A DNA stretch of 64,000 bases, from contig JAJEKV010000005.1 of assembly GCA_021234155.1 (NCBI GenBank), forward strand, positions 16,414,089-16,478,088. The letters run 5' to 3'. The DNA is from Isoetes taiwanensis (Eukaryota; Streptophyta; Lycopodiopsida; Isoetales; Isoetaceae). Position numbers and translations under genes: made by a program. The notes under the pieces were generated by a model, which was not told the DNA's origin, ran no database searches, and worked only from the letters and a program-made list of their open reading frames with translations. Positions 13,099 through 25,543 of the stretch are shown piece by piece; position 1 is the stretch's first letter; each line of letters opens with the position of its first letter.

Positions 13099-13603
13099 GC
13101 TCCGGCGGGAGTGCCTTAAACCCTAAACCCTACCAATATGGTGGAAGAGAGCCTTCAAAAAGAAGCATTATATGCTTTTAACTAGCCACACTTATTTACT
13201 CTTAATTAACATTACACTTTATGCCGTAATCACTGACGGTATCATTAAAAAGGAATATTTCGGATGGAACCCGCAAGTTGTAAATTGACTACTGGCCACA
13301 CCGGTAGAAATTTTTTTTTTTTTGCCCTGCAACAAATTGGGAAATGCCCGTCATGGCTAGGAATGTAAGTTTGCCTGTCATTTTTTATGTATCATATATT
13401 AGTATAATACTTTGTATAATACAGTTAGTATTTGTATTTGTATACATTTTTAAAAATTTAAAACCAAGTCAATGGTTCTCTATAACAACAAATAATTTCA
13501 ATTGTAACACAACACAAATCACTAAACCAACGAAACCAACTATTGAACAAACAATTCAAGTTTTGAACGTCATTCAAGAAATTCGGCCCGCGCATTGCAT
13601 TGA

Positions 13604-14886
13604 TTGCATAATCTATTGAACGTAAAGGATGCATTGACATCGAAGCAAAATGCTTTTGTTTTTTATTTTATTGACAAGCTGGCTAATAAGGTTTACTCAT
13701 GGTTGGGAAAGTCATCAAACCGACATGAAGAATTCAATAATTTACTTGAATTGTATGATGAGCATCACTTGAATGTGCTACAAATACATGGTGTGCGATG
13801 GTTGTCTAGAGGGCAAGTAATGGAGAGATTGGTTTGCCTAATGCCTGCTATTTTGGATCAATGGAAAATGAACGACAACAAACTTTATGAGAAGGCTACT
13901 ATCTTCGTGTACATTTTTAATATCAATTTATTTGTTTTAATGCAATTTCTTTTTATAAATTAATTAATAGTTCATGTCTTTCAGGTACAATTCATGATAC
14001 ATTTTTTGGCAGATGTCCTTGTTGAGTTGAATAAGCTAAGTTCAGAATTTCAAAGGGATGGACTTGATGTCACGAAGATAAGCTACTGGTTGGATTTATT
14101 GAAGGAGAAGTTTACTAGAAAGTATCTATCACGAGATAGAGTATTTGGTGAAGGTACAAAGCATCTTGGTCTTTTTATGAATTGTTGCAAGGATGGTAAG
14201 ATGACATTTGTGGATGCTGATGGCACTATTCATGAACACTATTTGAGGTATGTTCCTATTCCAAAAAAGAAGGAGAATCTGCAAGCTCTTGACTTGAATG
14301 AGTTTCCTCAAGATAGTGGTTCACTTGCACATTCTATTCAGATTGCTAGATCCTTTATTGATGTTATATTGCAAGCACTTGCCAAGAGGTTTGCGCGTGA
14401 TGTGAGTGACGGTTCATTGCTATGAATTTTTTAATCCATCCGCAGATATCCTTTGAATGATTTGGATAGAGATAAAGGCACTACGTAATCGGTTGGAAAG
14501 TTTGTTTGCCAAGTTTGTTTAAGGTTGATCGAACACCCATGTTTGAGCGAGAGAGGATTTTGTTGGGACAACCCATGGGTCGCCAAGAATAAAGGTATGA
14601 TGGTAGCTTGGTCTATTTGTCGAGATGAAAATGGAACTTGTGATAGTTGGTGGAATGCTTTTCCAGCCCTCATGAATTTATGGCAATGTTGCATGCTCAT
14701 TCCTCGAAGCACAAAGAAGTTGTGAGAGGGATTTTCTCGCCAAAATGCTATCAAGAGTGCTACAAGAGCTCAGATGAACCTAGAGACACTTGATGCGCTT
14801 TTATGCTAGTGTCGCTATGGGATGCACCATTTGAGTCCATAGATTGGCAAGCATGTTTTAAGGATTGGTATGAAGCAAAAAGATAG
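13604..14886 (+). pseudogene. hAT-type transposase relic (ZNF862-like)
   Basis: The 13604-13906 frame gives WLGKSSNRHEEFNNLL and VLQIHGVRWLSRGQVMERL, the conserved HxxRWLSRG block of hAT-derived proteins. After the intron at 13907-13984 the frame resumes as VQFMIHFLADVLVELNKL and runs to a TGA at 14423-14425. Further pieces in other frames follow. About 14659-14712 is an FPALMNLW-like segment. At 14721-14803 is the hAT C-terminal dimerisation signature (CER then GFSRQNAIKSATRAQ then NLETLDALL), where CER and GFS lie in different frames through a one-base loss near 14729. The tail ends at a TAG (14884-14886). The family moves DNA by cut-and-paste. The BED finger and N-terminal catalytic parts are not seen, so it is 5'-truncated and inactive. 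Confidence 0.75.
13907..13984 (+). other. 78-bp phase-0 intron in hAT relic
   Basis: The intron begins GTGTAC, is AT-rich and ends TTTCAG. Removing it joins the codon for F101 of the upstream frame to GTA of the downstream frame with no shift, and the joined product keeps the expected family order. Confidence 0.7.
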
Positions 14887-17800
14887 AAGAGCAATGCCGC
14901 TTTGTTAATTGATAATTTTGTGCCCCTAAAAAACTTACTCATGTACTCTTTTTTGATAATGCATTTATATAGCATGTGCATTTTCTAATGATTTTTTGTT
15001 AAAAATTTGTATTCTCTATTTTGAATTTTTGTCCGACATATGAAAGGTTGAAATTTACTTAAGTTTCTCATGCTTAAAAAAGGCATAAAAATATTTTCCC
15101 CGCCCTTAAAAAAACCCACAAGTTTACACACTGATGGAACCCCACTTGCTTTTATTCAACAGTAGTTTTATGGTTGTCACATTTTTAAAAGACATACTTT
15201 TGGGCTCATGTCATACATAAGACATATACATAAGACATCAGACGCCTCCTAAAAAAATCAGTGTTCTATTACTTAAATATAATATTTAAGACATGCACTA
15301 TACCTGTTTTATAATTTTGTTTTTCCACATGTAGATTGGAGCAAAGGACCTGCAACAATTTGATCTGTAGGCATTGTTTGAAAAGGAAGCAAATTCTATT
15401 GTTTTAAAAGGAAGCCAATTCTCTAAAGATAAAGAATTACTTATTGAAAAAAGAATCTAGAATTGCAAAATGAATACATGAGAAAGGAGGATTATGAAAT
15501 GCAAACATGTGAATGCAAAAGTGATTAGCAATGGCTCCTGCTGCAAATTTCCAACTGTTGATTTAGATTTGTTTGTAAAAATTGATCTAAGAAAGAAATA
15601 TTTCTCTGTTGCAAGTTCGCCCTAATGATAAATCGAGCTGCTTCAAAATTTTCCAACTTCAAAAACAACCTACATTTTAAAAACTAATTCGCCTTTCTCT
15701 CGCGGAATCTGGTGTTCTATTAAAAAAGGGCAGTGGCTTTCTATTTCAAAGGATTTGCCAGCAAAGCATTTGCCAACATCTAGTATCATTGAACCATTAC
15801 CTGTCGGATCAACTCCATTGCTTCTCGTCTTCTCTTTTTTGGGATAGCCTACGTTTGCGAAGAGGGTCTGGGATTGGCTCTTTTTTGGTGTCTCTTTTAT
15901 TGTAGGGGGTTTCTGCCAGAAGAAAATGCCACATTAGATTTGTACAGCATTGACATAAGACATGTCCAAAAAATTGCAATGGAAAAGGTAGGGTATCTTA
16001 TTTGATGATGTGGCCCAATCAAATTCTAATAAATATAAGACAACAATGTCGTGGAAAAGGGGCCTTAGAGCCTAGTCAAGTAAAAATTGTGAGAAAGCAT
16101 TCCCTCGTCTATACCAATAGCGTCGTGCCGCATTGCACTGTTTTAAAATATGAATGTTGCTGAAAAACTCTTGCCTTGGTAGCCGCTGGTTTGATTTAGA
16201 GAGAAACATCCTCTCTCTCTCCGGATCCAATCGGTCGTGTCTGGATTAGGAGGTCTTCTTCAAGTGTTTCGGGTCCCCCAGGGAGGGGACACTAGATTTG
16301 TTTCAGGATAGGCTCGCTTTCCTCGCATAAAGGGCCCCCTTTGACCAAGACTTTGCATGATTGCAAGAACGGATATGGAAGGATTGGGGGAGGTCGGCAA
16401 CCTATAGCTATGGCGTAGCTTGCCTTTAAAGTTCATGATCTTCTTTCTTCTCAAGTAGCTCAATCCACTCTTGTTTTCTCAGTTCTCTTTAACCGCAAAT
16501 TTTCTACTCAATATCTAATCAAGGCTCTTTTTCGCCATAATGTGGGATCTCGGCGGGCGCCCCTCCTACATATTCTATGCTCAATCCGCCCCCAATATCA
16601 TCCCCAATCACGCCTCGCTTCCCCAAAAACTCTAAATATTTTGCCATTTTCTATACCATCGACCGTCTGTTGGGGTTGGTTGAAACTCCACGCTTGATCT
16701 CTCGGGCTTTCTTGGCTGATCTAATCCATTTTCCCGCATTTCTTTATTGGGAGCAACCGCCCAACTAACGACCCATTGGTCCTCCGTTGAGCTTAAAATT
16801 GCATATTCTGCTCCGACGCCTCCTAAGTCCAAGTTTTCTATTTTTCCGATCAGCTAGGAGACTTTGTTACCTTGAGCTATCTGTAACGGTTTAGTGTTGG
16901 CAGATTTAATGTTGGCTTCAAATGGATTATCCCGCTTTTTCTCGGATTCTAGCCTCAAATATTCAAACCACATTCCTCCATCTCCTTTTCTTTCATCTCA
17001 AGATTTTCCCTCCTTTCCTCCTCCTTCTTTTGGATCATCACCTCCCCGAGCTGATTTTCCCTCTAGGCTTCGTCTTCTCTTTGATCACCACTTCGAAATG
17101 TTTTACCATTGTCGATCGCCCGGCCTTCTTGTTAATACTGAGTTCATCCGTGGGGATTCATTCAAGGCCCGGGCTTGATCGGGCCAGGGCAACTATTATT
17201 GATAGTAGACATCTCTACCATGATCCCGGAACCTGCATCGGTGGTTTAGCCGCTCTTTGGTGACCCATTCTTAGCGGGTGAGGCAAGTTAGACATTTTGT
17301 CTTCGAAATCAGCGCTGAGCCCACTACCCTCGGTTGCTTTACTGCTCTTTGGCAAATAGCCATTATTGGCTTGAGCTCTATGGATAGAACTCAGCCGGCT
17401 CAACCGATATGGAGGATCACATCTCGCTTTCCTTCATATCCCCGAGGTGGTGAACAGTCCGCCACCTTGATAGGCTTGGCCTTATTGCAAAGGTCATTAG
17501 GGGAAACCCTCTATGGCAGATCAAGAAGACCCCGGATCTGGACGCCTAGAGGGCGAAGTTTACCCCTGCATCGCAGCCTTTAGGCAATCTTATTACTTGG
17601 TCACCTTCCCAAGTGAAAGAGACGCTGATTTAGTCTTCAGAGAGGTATAATCTCTTGCCTCCATGGCATATCTTGTTTATTTGTTGGAGGCCTAAGTTCG
17701 GGCGCTTAAAAATCCTAAGCCCTTTTCTTTCCTGTGATGGTCGCCACTAGCTAACCTTAGTTCAGAGTTTTGATAGAAAAGCTCTCAAGATCATTGTCTC

Positions 17801-18555
17801 TAGCCTTGGTGAGTTCGTTTGCATGGTGGCTGCCCCATGAGCCCCAAAAAATCAGTATCTCGCGGAATCTCTTTAATCCTCTTCCCCATGCCATTCTCGT
17901 TTCAAAGGTTTTAACAATGAGACCATCGAAGTTTGTACTCCAAGTTTTCGGCCTCCCACCGCCTTTGGCGAAAAAAGTGTGCCGCCTCGTTCATGCCGGG
18001 AAATCTCAGACTCAATAGCTAAGGAGGTGGTCGGGCAAGCTTATGTAATCGCGGATGTGAGGGGTTCACGGCCACAAAGTCTCATAAAGCAACGGGATGG
18101 GTTCCAAAATCAGATGCACATTGAATATTTCGCCAACCGGTGAATGAGGATCCCAAGATACCTTCCCTCGCCATGAAAATGTAAAATGGCCTTGGCTGAA
18201 AAAAGGAGCCCCCTGCTTCTTCTCCAACTCGTTATGCATTCGCTAGCCCCTCGACATCCCTTTCTGTTGGGGAAGGTGAACAACCGCCGCAAAGTAAGTC
18301 ACATTTCCCTCTCAATCTAATAGTAAGGCGGTTGAACTTGCCAAGCCTGTCGCCCCTCCTCTAACAGGGAAGCTTTTTGCTCGTCGGGTCTCGAAAACCT
18401 CCCGGTTGGGCCATTGCCTAAGGCCGCTCTTCCAAGTCAGATCCCCGTGAAACATAACCAAGGCTTTCCCCTAATCGAAAGCAACTCCAGCCCCAGGGAT
18501 CCATCTCTCACTTGATCATAGCGAGGCCACCCCCGGGTGACCATATGGGTGACCC
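14887..18555. other. gene-free stretch
   Basis: No recognisable protein. Open frames at 16577-16768, 16922-17263 and 17278-17583 overlap others of similar length on the opposite strand and carry no motif I know. Some of 16450-18300 reads as protein-like in pieces across frames and could be an old retroelement, but I cannot assign it. Confidence 0.3.
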
Positions 18556-18559
18556 CGCG

Positions 18560-18690
18560 TGGAAGTAGTTCCGTGCCCCTTACCATCTGTAGTACCGGCC
18601 GAACCCGCAGAGTGGCCGGGGCCACCCCCGCGGGCTGAAGAAGTTCCAGTGCCCCTCTACTACCCGTAGTACCCTACCGAACCTTTCAAA
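18560..18690. repeat. imperfect direct repeat, about 75-bp period
   Basis: The block GAAGTAGTTCCGTGCCCC...GTAGTACC...CCGAACC near 18561-18605 recurs as GAAGAAGTTCCAGTGCCCC...GTAGTACC...CCGAACC near 18637-18683. It is GC-rich with no coding motif. Confidence 0.7.
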
Positions 18691-20232
18691 GTAGCTGCCT
18701 TGGGTGAGGCCTCTACAAGGTGGTTTCGTAATCCGGGATTGATGAAGCAAGAATCGAGATGATGCAAATAGAAAGAAGAAAAAAAAGCTCACAATAGGAA
18801 AAGTAAGTAAGCATGAGTTTGACTCTCAGGGGGTCGCTAAGCTTCTCTTTAGATCACTCAAGGATGATGGAGCTAAGAAGAAGTGATGAGAAGATGTGTT
18901 GTTGGTCCGCACATCCGATTTTGGGTATCGCTTTAATGGAGCTACCTTGCCGTGTTAGTTTATCCTTTAATCGTTAATATTAAAGTCCGCTTTTGGGTTC
19001 CAAATGGGGAGACAAGTTGTTCTAAAACTTGGCTTTGTGGCCCCTCATCCACGAAGTTGTAGATCTTTTGTCAATGGCGTGGTTGGTCACTTGCCGCATG
19101 GGCCCTGGATAGTTTTTGTAATCGCTTTGATGATAATGCCCTTTTAATGGAAGCTTTTTATATGTTATTGTTTTGCCATTACTCCTTCGGGATACAATAG
19201 CTCATGCTTTGCCTTTCGACTGGAATTTAAATATGGAAATATCTCTCACCTTGCAACAAATTATAACCAACCACCATAGATCCGACGAATCGGATTTTCT
19301 GATTGGATAAAATGAGGGCTGGTTTTGGGTAGAGATGGGTATATTTCCAGGGTCAAAGGTGTCTGCTAATATGATGAACAATACAATAGGTATATTTGGG
19401 GTATTATGTGGATTTTGAAACATGGGCATTATGTCAAAGACGGGCATCTTTGGGTGTAGTGGTGTTCTGCTACTTGAAGGGGCGGCCCCTATTTTGGGAA
19501 GTTTAACCCTAGCAATATGGGAGGAAAAGGGGATGCTGGTTGTTTAATGTTCCTTGGCCTAGGTACCTTTTGGTCTACCAACAATGTTATGGTTAACTGA
19601 TGATTTCTTTTTACTTTGGTGGGCTAGCTAGATGTAAGAGGGAGGTGTGGTCCCTCTTCCGTCCCACCCCTTCTCAATCATGTTTGGACTATGGAGGCTG
19701 GGCATGCATTGGGGGGTATGGGTGACAATGTTCAATGAGCCAAACATTAAATATGGCTATATTCCCTTGCTCGCTAAGAGATCTTTTTATACTGAGGAAG
19801 TCCAATTGGAACATCATGGTACGAGGAGTTGTGCATGGTGGTCCAGGGGGTGACGCTTTGGTGTCTCCTTGCATGCTAGAAGGTTTACTGAGAAAATCCA
19901 ATTGGAACACCGGGGTTTTGTCAGCCCTTGACCCGTGGGTGACACTTGACCTTGTTTGGGGATCTATGGTTGTCTTGTACCCCATGCATGTTGGGAAAGG
20001 TATGGTGGTGGGGGGGAGTTTTTTGGGGCAAGGAGAGCCCAAAAGAAAAAATGATATCTTTTATTATAATATATCTTTTACACAAGGAAATCCAAGGGGA
20101 TTATCCTGACACATTCCCTGCTGGATTGGAAAATCCAAGGGGACTATCCTTGACACATTCCCTTGTTGGATTGGTAAGAAGTGGGGGTCTAGGGACTATT
20201 GTACGACAGTTCCAAGTTGACTTATCTACAAT
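18691..20232. other. no recognised gene upstream of LINE
   Basis: The plus-strand frame 19735-20109 is open for 124 codons but internally repetitive (RKSNWN twice) and matches nothing I know. It could be the 5' region or ORF1 of the LINE that follows. Imperfect direct repeats of about 48 bases (AAATCCAAGGGGAxTATCCT...ACACATTCCCT) lie at about 20087-20175. Confidence 0.3.
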
Positions 20233-23230
20233 ATGAAGATTGTATCGTGGAACCTTAGGGGCATAAAGGGTGTTCTCAAACGAGGTAGAGTTCTTGGCAA
20301 AAGAATTGCTCCATGAAGGCGATGTTATTATTATTCAGAGTTATCAGACTCCCCGGACCTCCGTGCAAGCTCCATTGGTAACGGGTTGGTAACAATTATT
20401 CTTCCCTCAGCTGTGCTGCCAGGGGTACCAAAGGGGGTACTTGCATACTCTGGAAAGGTCTAGTACAAAAAACTTATTATTCTGCAGTGTGATGGGCGGT
20501 GTGGTTATCTTTGAAACAAACAATTGTCAAGGGGAATCATCAATGTTTATGCATCTAATAAGCCGAAAGTGAAAGGGCAGTCATGTGGAAGGGAAATTGA
20601 AGCCTGGATCACTCTCCGTGCCAACACAAGAGAAGACCGGATCCTAGGAGGAGACTTCAATATGACGCGGACAAATGGGATCAAAAAGTAGGGCTACATA
20701 GAAATCTATCTGGGTTGACGAGAACTCCGCTTGGAACTCATTACTTGATAATGTTGGATTCTTGGCTTTCCAACGCCACCTTCTCCTCGGTCAAATAAGC
20801 AAAGGGTCGAGGAAAGTGTATTGCCTGCTGGATAGGTTTACATGGCCAATAAGTCGGCAGTGCTTTATGGACAGATGCTATGTTGAGGTGAGTTAGCTTT
20901 TTTTTCTCACTCGATCATGTCCCCGTGAGTTTAATCTTGGAAGAAGTTTCAACCAAAGGGTGGGCTAAACATTCCCTTCAAGTTTTACACCCCGGCTGGG
21001 GAAGGAGGCTCTCCGAAGCCCTTTAGGGTTTTTGCTTCCTCACTAGCGCCATCGATAATACATACAAGATGAAGGGATGGGTTAGGAAGATAGGTCTCAT
21101 CACTGCCACCGGGTAAAAGGGTGGGGCAGAAAAAGGCAATAGAGTTTAAAAGGAAAAGGAAGAAGTCTACAATCTTTCGAGACAGGTCAAACAGAGTCAA
21201 GTTATCCGATCCACATGATATGGTAAAACAAAATACGAGGAGATGCTAGAAGTAAGAGTCAAAGGCAATCGAGGAGGAGGAGGCCGAGAGCTACCGTTTA
21301 GCGCCCAAAACCAAATGGTAATTACTAACTAGACCATGAAAATTCTAAATGTTTCTTTAGGATGGCGAGGGCTAGATTAGCGTAAAAAAAGTATCTCAAT
21401 GGTGAAGGATGATAATCACAATACACTTGAAGATCCACAGAAATCGGTTCCTTCATAACGTGGCAGTTTTGAAAAACAATTTAAGGAAGACCCTTACCCC
21501 CTCGTTTCATCTTCAAATCAGTTCTTGGCTACAAGATGGATTGGGGAGAGGGTAAGTGCCATTGAAAACAGGAATTTGCTCCATAATTTGGGGAAGGATG
21601 AGATCTACAAGACTTTATGCTCTCTAGTCACTGGAAAATCTCCGCCCGGATGGTTTCCCCCCTGAATTCTTCATTTGAATTTTGGGATGTTCGAGGACAA
21701 TTTTGCTAAAGCAAATCGTATGGTGGGCCTATGCTCACTACATCCTACTCTGCAGAACGGGTTTTATCACGCTTTTATCCCAAAGGTTTCAGGCCTTTAA
21801 CCTTGAATGAATGGAGGCCCATTGCTCTTACTAATGCCATTTACAAAGTGATTATGAAAATTATATATAACCGATCCAAACCCATCCTCCTTGGGATCAT
21901 TGGGATGGAGCAAGCCATTTTGCCCCGCGATATATATCTGGATAATTATCTTGCAGCCAGGGGAAGGGTTGTGCCCAGTGTCGTCTCAAAGACAAAAGTG
22001 TGTATTGATTAAGATGGATTTCAAAAGGATATGACTCCCCGAGATGGGCAGGTCTTGGCAAGAATGGGTTATATGGGTTTTGATCTTCGGTTAATGGGCA
22101 ACCCTCCGGTCTATTTGAGCTCAAAAAAGGTATCGTGCAAGGTTGCCCACTTGCCCTATCTATTTCTCATCATGGCAAATCTTTTAACAAGAATGGTCCA
22201 CCTCAAAGTAGCAGAGAGGGAATCTAGAGGGTTTGACATTCCCGCTGGTGTGGATAAGTTGAGCGATCATGCAATGCCGATGACACTTTCATGTTTCTTA
22301 GGTATGATGACAACAGCCTACCTCATTCCGAGAGATTTTGTTATCCTTGAGACTATCTCGGCATTGGCCTCAACGCCAATAAGTGCTCCGGCCCTTTGGC
22401 CAACGTAGTGACATTGATCCTCGAGAGTGGGTCCGGGTTTCCCGATGGTCACTTGTCGTGAATCTGTTAAACTCCTTGGACTCCTTGGTGTTGCCGGACA
22501 GTCTTAAAGGTCTTTGGGCCCCGATAATTTCGACAAACTTCAAAAAGGTTGGGTTGTGGTCCACAAAGTGTCTCTCTACAGGCGGTCGAGTGACAGTTGC
22601 AAACGCGGTTTTCTCTGCTTCTCATATCTATTACTCATCAGTCATGGTTGCCCAGAAAGGGGTATATAACCAAATACAAACCGTCATCAGGAAATTTATC
22701 CGGGGAATGGCGAAGGTGGCACAGGGTGAACTCGTCGTGACAAAAAGGATGGGACTGGTGCAAAGATCCCTTCTTACAAGCTTCGCTCTGGCAAACCAAA
22801 TTTGTCTGGCGTTTTTTACAAGGTGAGTCATCTCCAGCTTTGAGATTTGTCTCTTATTGGTTGAAACAGGGTAAGCTCCTCGGCAAACCATCTCTCCCTA
22901 GGGACGAGATTGGGGCTCTGTTCTATAACTTCAAAGTGGCTCCTGGAACCTCCCCTGTTATGCGGAAAATTCTTCATGCTTGGTCACAAGATGCAAAACA
23001 TCTCTTCTCTCCTATGGATCCCCCTAGAGGGGGGGGTGTTTTAGTGTATTTTTGGAATACTAGGATCTGGGAGAGGGGACGGGCTCCCCCGGCCCCAGCA
23101 CACCCACATATCTTTGTCAAATGGAAGAGCGGTGGAATAATTCAACTACAACACTTGTGGATTAATGGCGGATGGGTCTCTTGGACTATATTCAAGAGGA
23201 TAATCTTGAACCAGGGAAGGAGACCGTAAA
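20233..23230 (+). pseudogene. LINE ORF2 relic (endonuclease + reverse transcriptase)
   Basis: The ATG at 20233 starts MKIVSWNLRGIKG, the usual beginning of an L1-type APE endonuclease. Near 20645-20670 is LGGDFNMTR, the GDFN block. Reverse transcriptase pieces follow: WRPIALTNAIYKVIMKI (about 21811-21863), KGIVQGCPLA (about 22126-22155, the conserved QGxPL block), ADDTFMF (22276-22296, the catalytic ADD box) and SLDSLVLPDSL-type C-terminal sequence (22383-22826). The blocks are in order but in several frames with stops, so the copy is dead. LINEs copy themselves by target-primed reverse transcription in the nucleus. No poly(A) end was seen: the LTR of the next element begins 47 bases after the last LINE-like codon, so the 3' end is probably displaced or cut off. 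Confidence 0.8.
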
Positions 23231-23276
23231 GTCCTAAAGGAAATCCTTGGGAAGGTCACTATGACAGTATTGTGGG

Positions 23277-24941
23277 TGTGACGTTCGGGGCATGATATCA
23301 CGGTCCCGGGGCGTATATCGCATCTTTGCCACGCCGCACACGCCACCTTTCGACCGGCGATACGCCAACGCGTAGCTAGGCTAGTAGCCCTAGGGGGCAA
23401 CGCGTGCAAGGAGTGTGCATTTATTAATGTGCACATTAAACAATGTGCACATTCACTTAGGTGCACATTTTCCCATATGGCCACTTCATGCCAAGTGGGC
23501 CACACCCATAGGTGCAATTAATGTGCACATTCTCCAATGTACACATTAATGTGGGCAGGCACATTTCCATGTGGGCACATTTGCCACCTAGCCATTAAAG
23601 GCAAGTGGGCCCATCCCCAACTATCCCACATGCCTAAGGGGATAATTGGAAACCCTAGCCAACCCTTGTCTATTAAGGGAGAGAAACCCTAACTTGCCCA
23701 ATTTTCGTTTCTAGGGTTTTAGAACTCTGTTTTGGCTGCCTCAACAATAAAGCCCCTCAGAACTCTGCGAGAGAATTGCACCATTAGTTTCCCTTGATTC
23801 GGCGTTGCGGCAGGGATGGTCGGAGCTCAGTCGGGAGGAGCCACTCAAGGATCGGGGTATTTGGCCAATTAGATAGTATAAACCCTATTTCAGTCATAGA
23901 ATCGGTAGGTTTAGCCTATAAATTGCCCATAGCGACCTTCTAGATCTCTAGATACCGACTTCTAACTAAAGAACCTAACTCTATGATATAGATTAGATCT
24001 AGTTCTTTAGTTCTTATGTGATGTATATGGATGATGTTTCTCTATGAGCTCCTTGTATTGGGAAGGGGGTAGAGACCTAAAGCTTGGTAGTAGATGCTCC
24101 TAGAGTAGCCTCTCTAGCACACTTTATGGATTCGGCGTGTACAAGAACCACACTGGTTGTGGGTGAAGGGGCTGGGGCCGGGCTTAGAAGGAGGTTAGGT
24201 GTTCACGACTCTTGAGCGATCCCTATGGTGTGTTAGTGCTATCGGGATCATTGTGACTAGGTCTAATGCCTTGCCACTTGAGTGCAAGGCAAGGCATGGG
24301 CTCGACTGCAGGTGGGGTGGGGTTCACCTTCAATGGGTTCAAGTCCCGAATGCGGTGGCCCTCTAGTCACCTTGATTCGGCATGTAGACCTGACGGAGTG
24401 ATCCCACTGCCCCTTCGGAATCGGGGAGATGAAACCGAGGGAATAGCCCTTTTTGGCTATGTATCCCGTGGCTCTGATCGAGGTCCCAACACTTTTCAGC
24501 CTACTCTCGCAAAGTGTGCAGGGAGGAGGGCGGATGGAGTGGACAACCCTATGCCATGTTCATATGCCAGCCAAATCCATTGCCATGAATTAAATGCGCA
24601 ATGAACTCACGGAGACCCAAGCCGTCGAGTCATCCCCTTGAGTGCGAGCCTTGGGTAGAGCTCCCCATATGTATTGTGCTCACCTTGTTTATGCGAGATG
24701 TGATGGACCACCCTTGGAGGTGGATATGCTTATGTTATATCTTGACATATGTTTACGCTTCCATGACTAGGTAGACCCGAGGGAGACGGGGTAAATGACC
24801 CCTTCACTCTTCCCTGGAACCCGTCCACGGTTGCGGTGTTATGTGGAGGGCCACGTAGCCGGCATGGAGCTGGTATGGGGATGAACTCATTTGTATATCT
24901 GTGTGAGTGCAACGCAGATATCTTTAGTAGGAGGACGTCCA
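23277..24941 (+). repeat. LTR 1
   Basis: It starts TGTGACGTTCGGGG and ends at CA just before the primer-binding site. The whole segment recurs at 34165-35834 with small indels. It contains three AATGTGCACATT palindromes near its 5' end and an AATAAAG word at about 23746. The start was set by the junction with the purine-rich tract in front of the second LTR. The end was set by the primer-binding site and has a few bases of uncertainty. Confidence 0.85.
23426..23547. promoter_or_regulatory. AATGTGCACATT palindrome cluster in LTR 1
   Basis: The 12-bp palindrome AATGTGCACATT occurs at 23426-23437, 23442-23453 and 23520-23531, with a one-mismatch form at 23536-23547. The same three copies occur in LTR 2 (34319, 34336, 34414). 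Repeated palindromes upstream in an LTR suggest a dimeric transcription-factor site; the factor is unknown. Confidence 0.5.
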
Positions 24942-24944
24942 CGG

Positions 24945-24958
24945 TGGTATCGAGCAAT
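24945..24958 (+). other. primer-binding site, initiator Met tRNA type
   Basis: TGGTATCGAGCAATG follows the LTR end. The usual plant initiator-Met primer site begins TGGTATCAGAGC, so this copy lacks one A. The second element (35839) lacks the same A. Since both copies should pair with a tRNA, the shared one-base gap may be a sequencing artefact (see findings). Confidence 0.7.
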
Positions 24959-25142
24959 GTTCTTGGTGACCAAGAGCAAAAGCGACCATGTTCCCGATAG
25001 TACTAACTTGATAGGATCCTTAAACCCTAAAAATGGGAAATTTTTTCTCATTTTTGTAGTTTTGCTAAGCTAGTAACAATTAAAATGAACGAAAACGTAA
25101 AAATATTAAGAATTGATGAGCCAACCTTCCAAAAGTAGGGTG

Positions 25143-25209
25143 GTCTCACACGTCGCGCCAGGACAGATTTTGAGATTCTCAAAATCGGGCTGGGCGCAAC
25201 GTGTGAGAC
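25143..25209. repeat. hairpin repeat 1 of copy 1
   Basis: A 67-base imperfect palindrome. The outer arms GTCTCACACGT (25143-25153) and ACGTGTGAGAC (25199-25209) pair perfectly, GCGCC/GGCGC pair inside them, and the inner arms GATTTTGAGA (25166-25175) and TCTCAAAATC (25177-25186) pair perfectly around one base. It is the first of four related hairpins in this element. Confidence 0.9.
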
Positions 25210-25343
25210 ATTCAGCTTAAACGCTTAAAAAGTCATAAATCACAGTAAAATAAATTGATAAATCTAAATTTAAGCTAAGAATCATTAGAATTGGCATGTT
25301 ACATGTTTTAAAAAGTACAAAAGTTAGTAGTGGGTCCCACGAT

Positions 25344-25415
25344 GTCCTCACCACGTCGTCGCCCGGGACAGATTTTGAAATTCTCAAAATCCGGGCTGGG
25401 CATAGCGTATGAGAC
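25344..25415. repeat. hairpin repeat 2 of copy 1
   Basis: Same design as the hairpin at 25143 but less perfect: outer GTCCTCACCACGT against GCGTATGAGAC, and inner GATTTTGAAATTCTCAAAATC. It lies about 200 bases after the first, so the two form a pair upstream of the TATA box at 25486. Confidence 0.8.
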
Positions 25416-25485
25416 CTGCTTAAATAGGGGTTTTAGATGTTTTAAGCAACCCAAAGGTAGTTTAAAGTTGACCTAAAATTGACCC

Positions 25486-25494
25486 TATAAATAG
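25486..25494 (+). promoter_or_regulatory. TATA box before accessory ORF A (copy 1)
   Basis: TATAAATAG lies 58 bases before the ATG at 25544 and 70 bases after the second hairpin. The match to the plant core-promoter consensus and the same placement in copy 2 (36383-36391) suggest that ORF A has its own RNA polymerase II promoter rather than relying on the LTR. Confidence 0.55.
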
Positions 25495-25543
25495 ACCTAG
25501 ACCCTCCCATTTCCCGTTCTTTCCTTAGAAAATTGCCGTGTCC

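Noticed and set aside
16577-18018. Series of 60-110-codon frames as a gene cluster
   Set aside because: The frames are inconsistent between strands, there is no start or splice logic, and I recognise no family. Left as an unassigned stretch.
19735-20109. 124-codon plus-strand frame as a gene
   Set aside because: Internally repetitive with no motif, and overlapped by a similar-length frame on the other strand. It is probably LINE 5' or intergenic sequence.
23146-23517. 123-codon minus-strand frame across the LINE/LTR junction
   Set aside because: It spans an element boundary, so it cannot be an ancestral gene.
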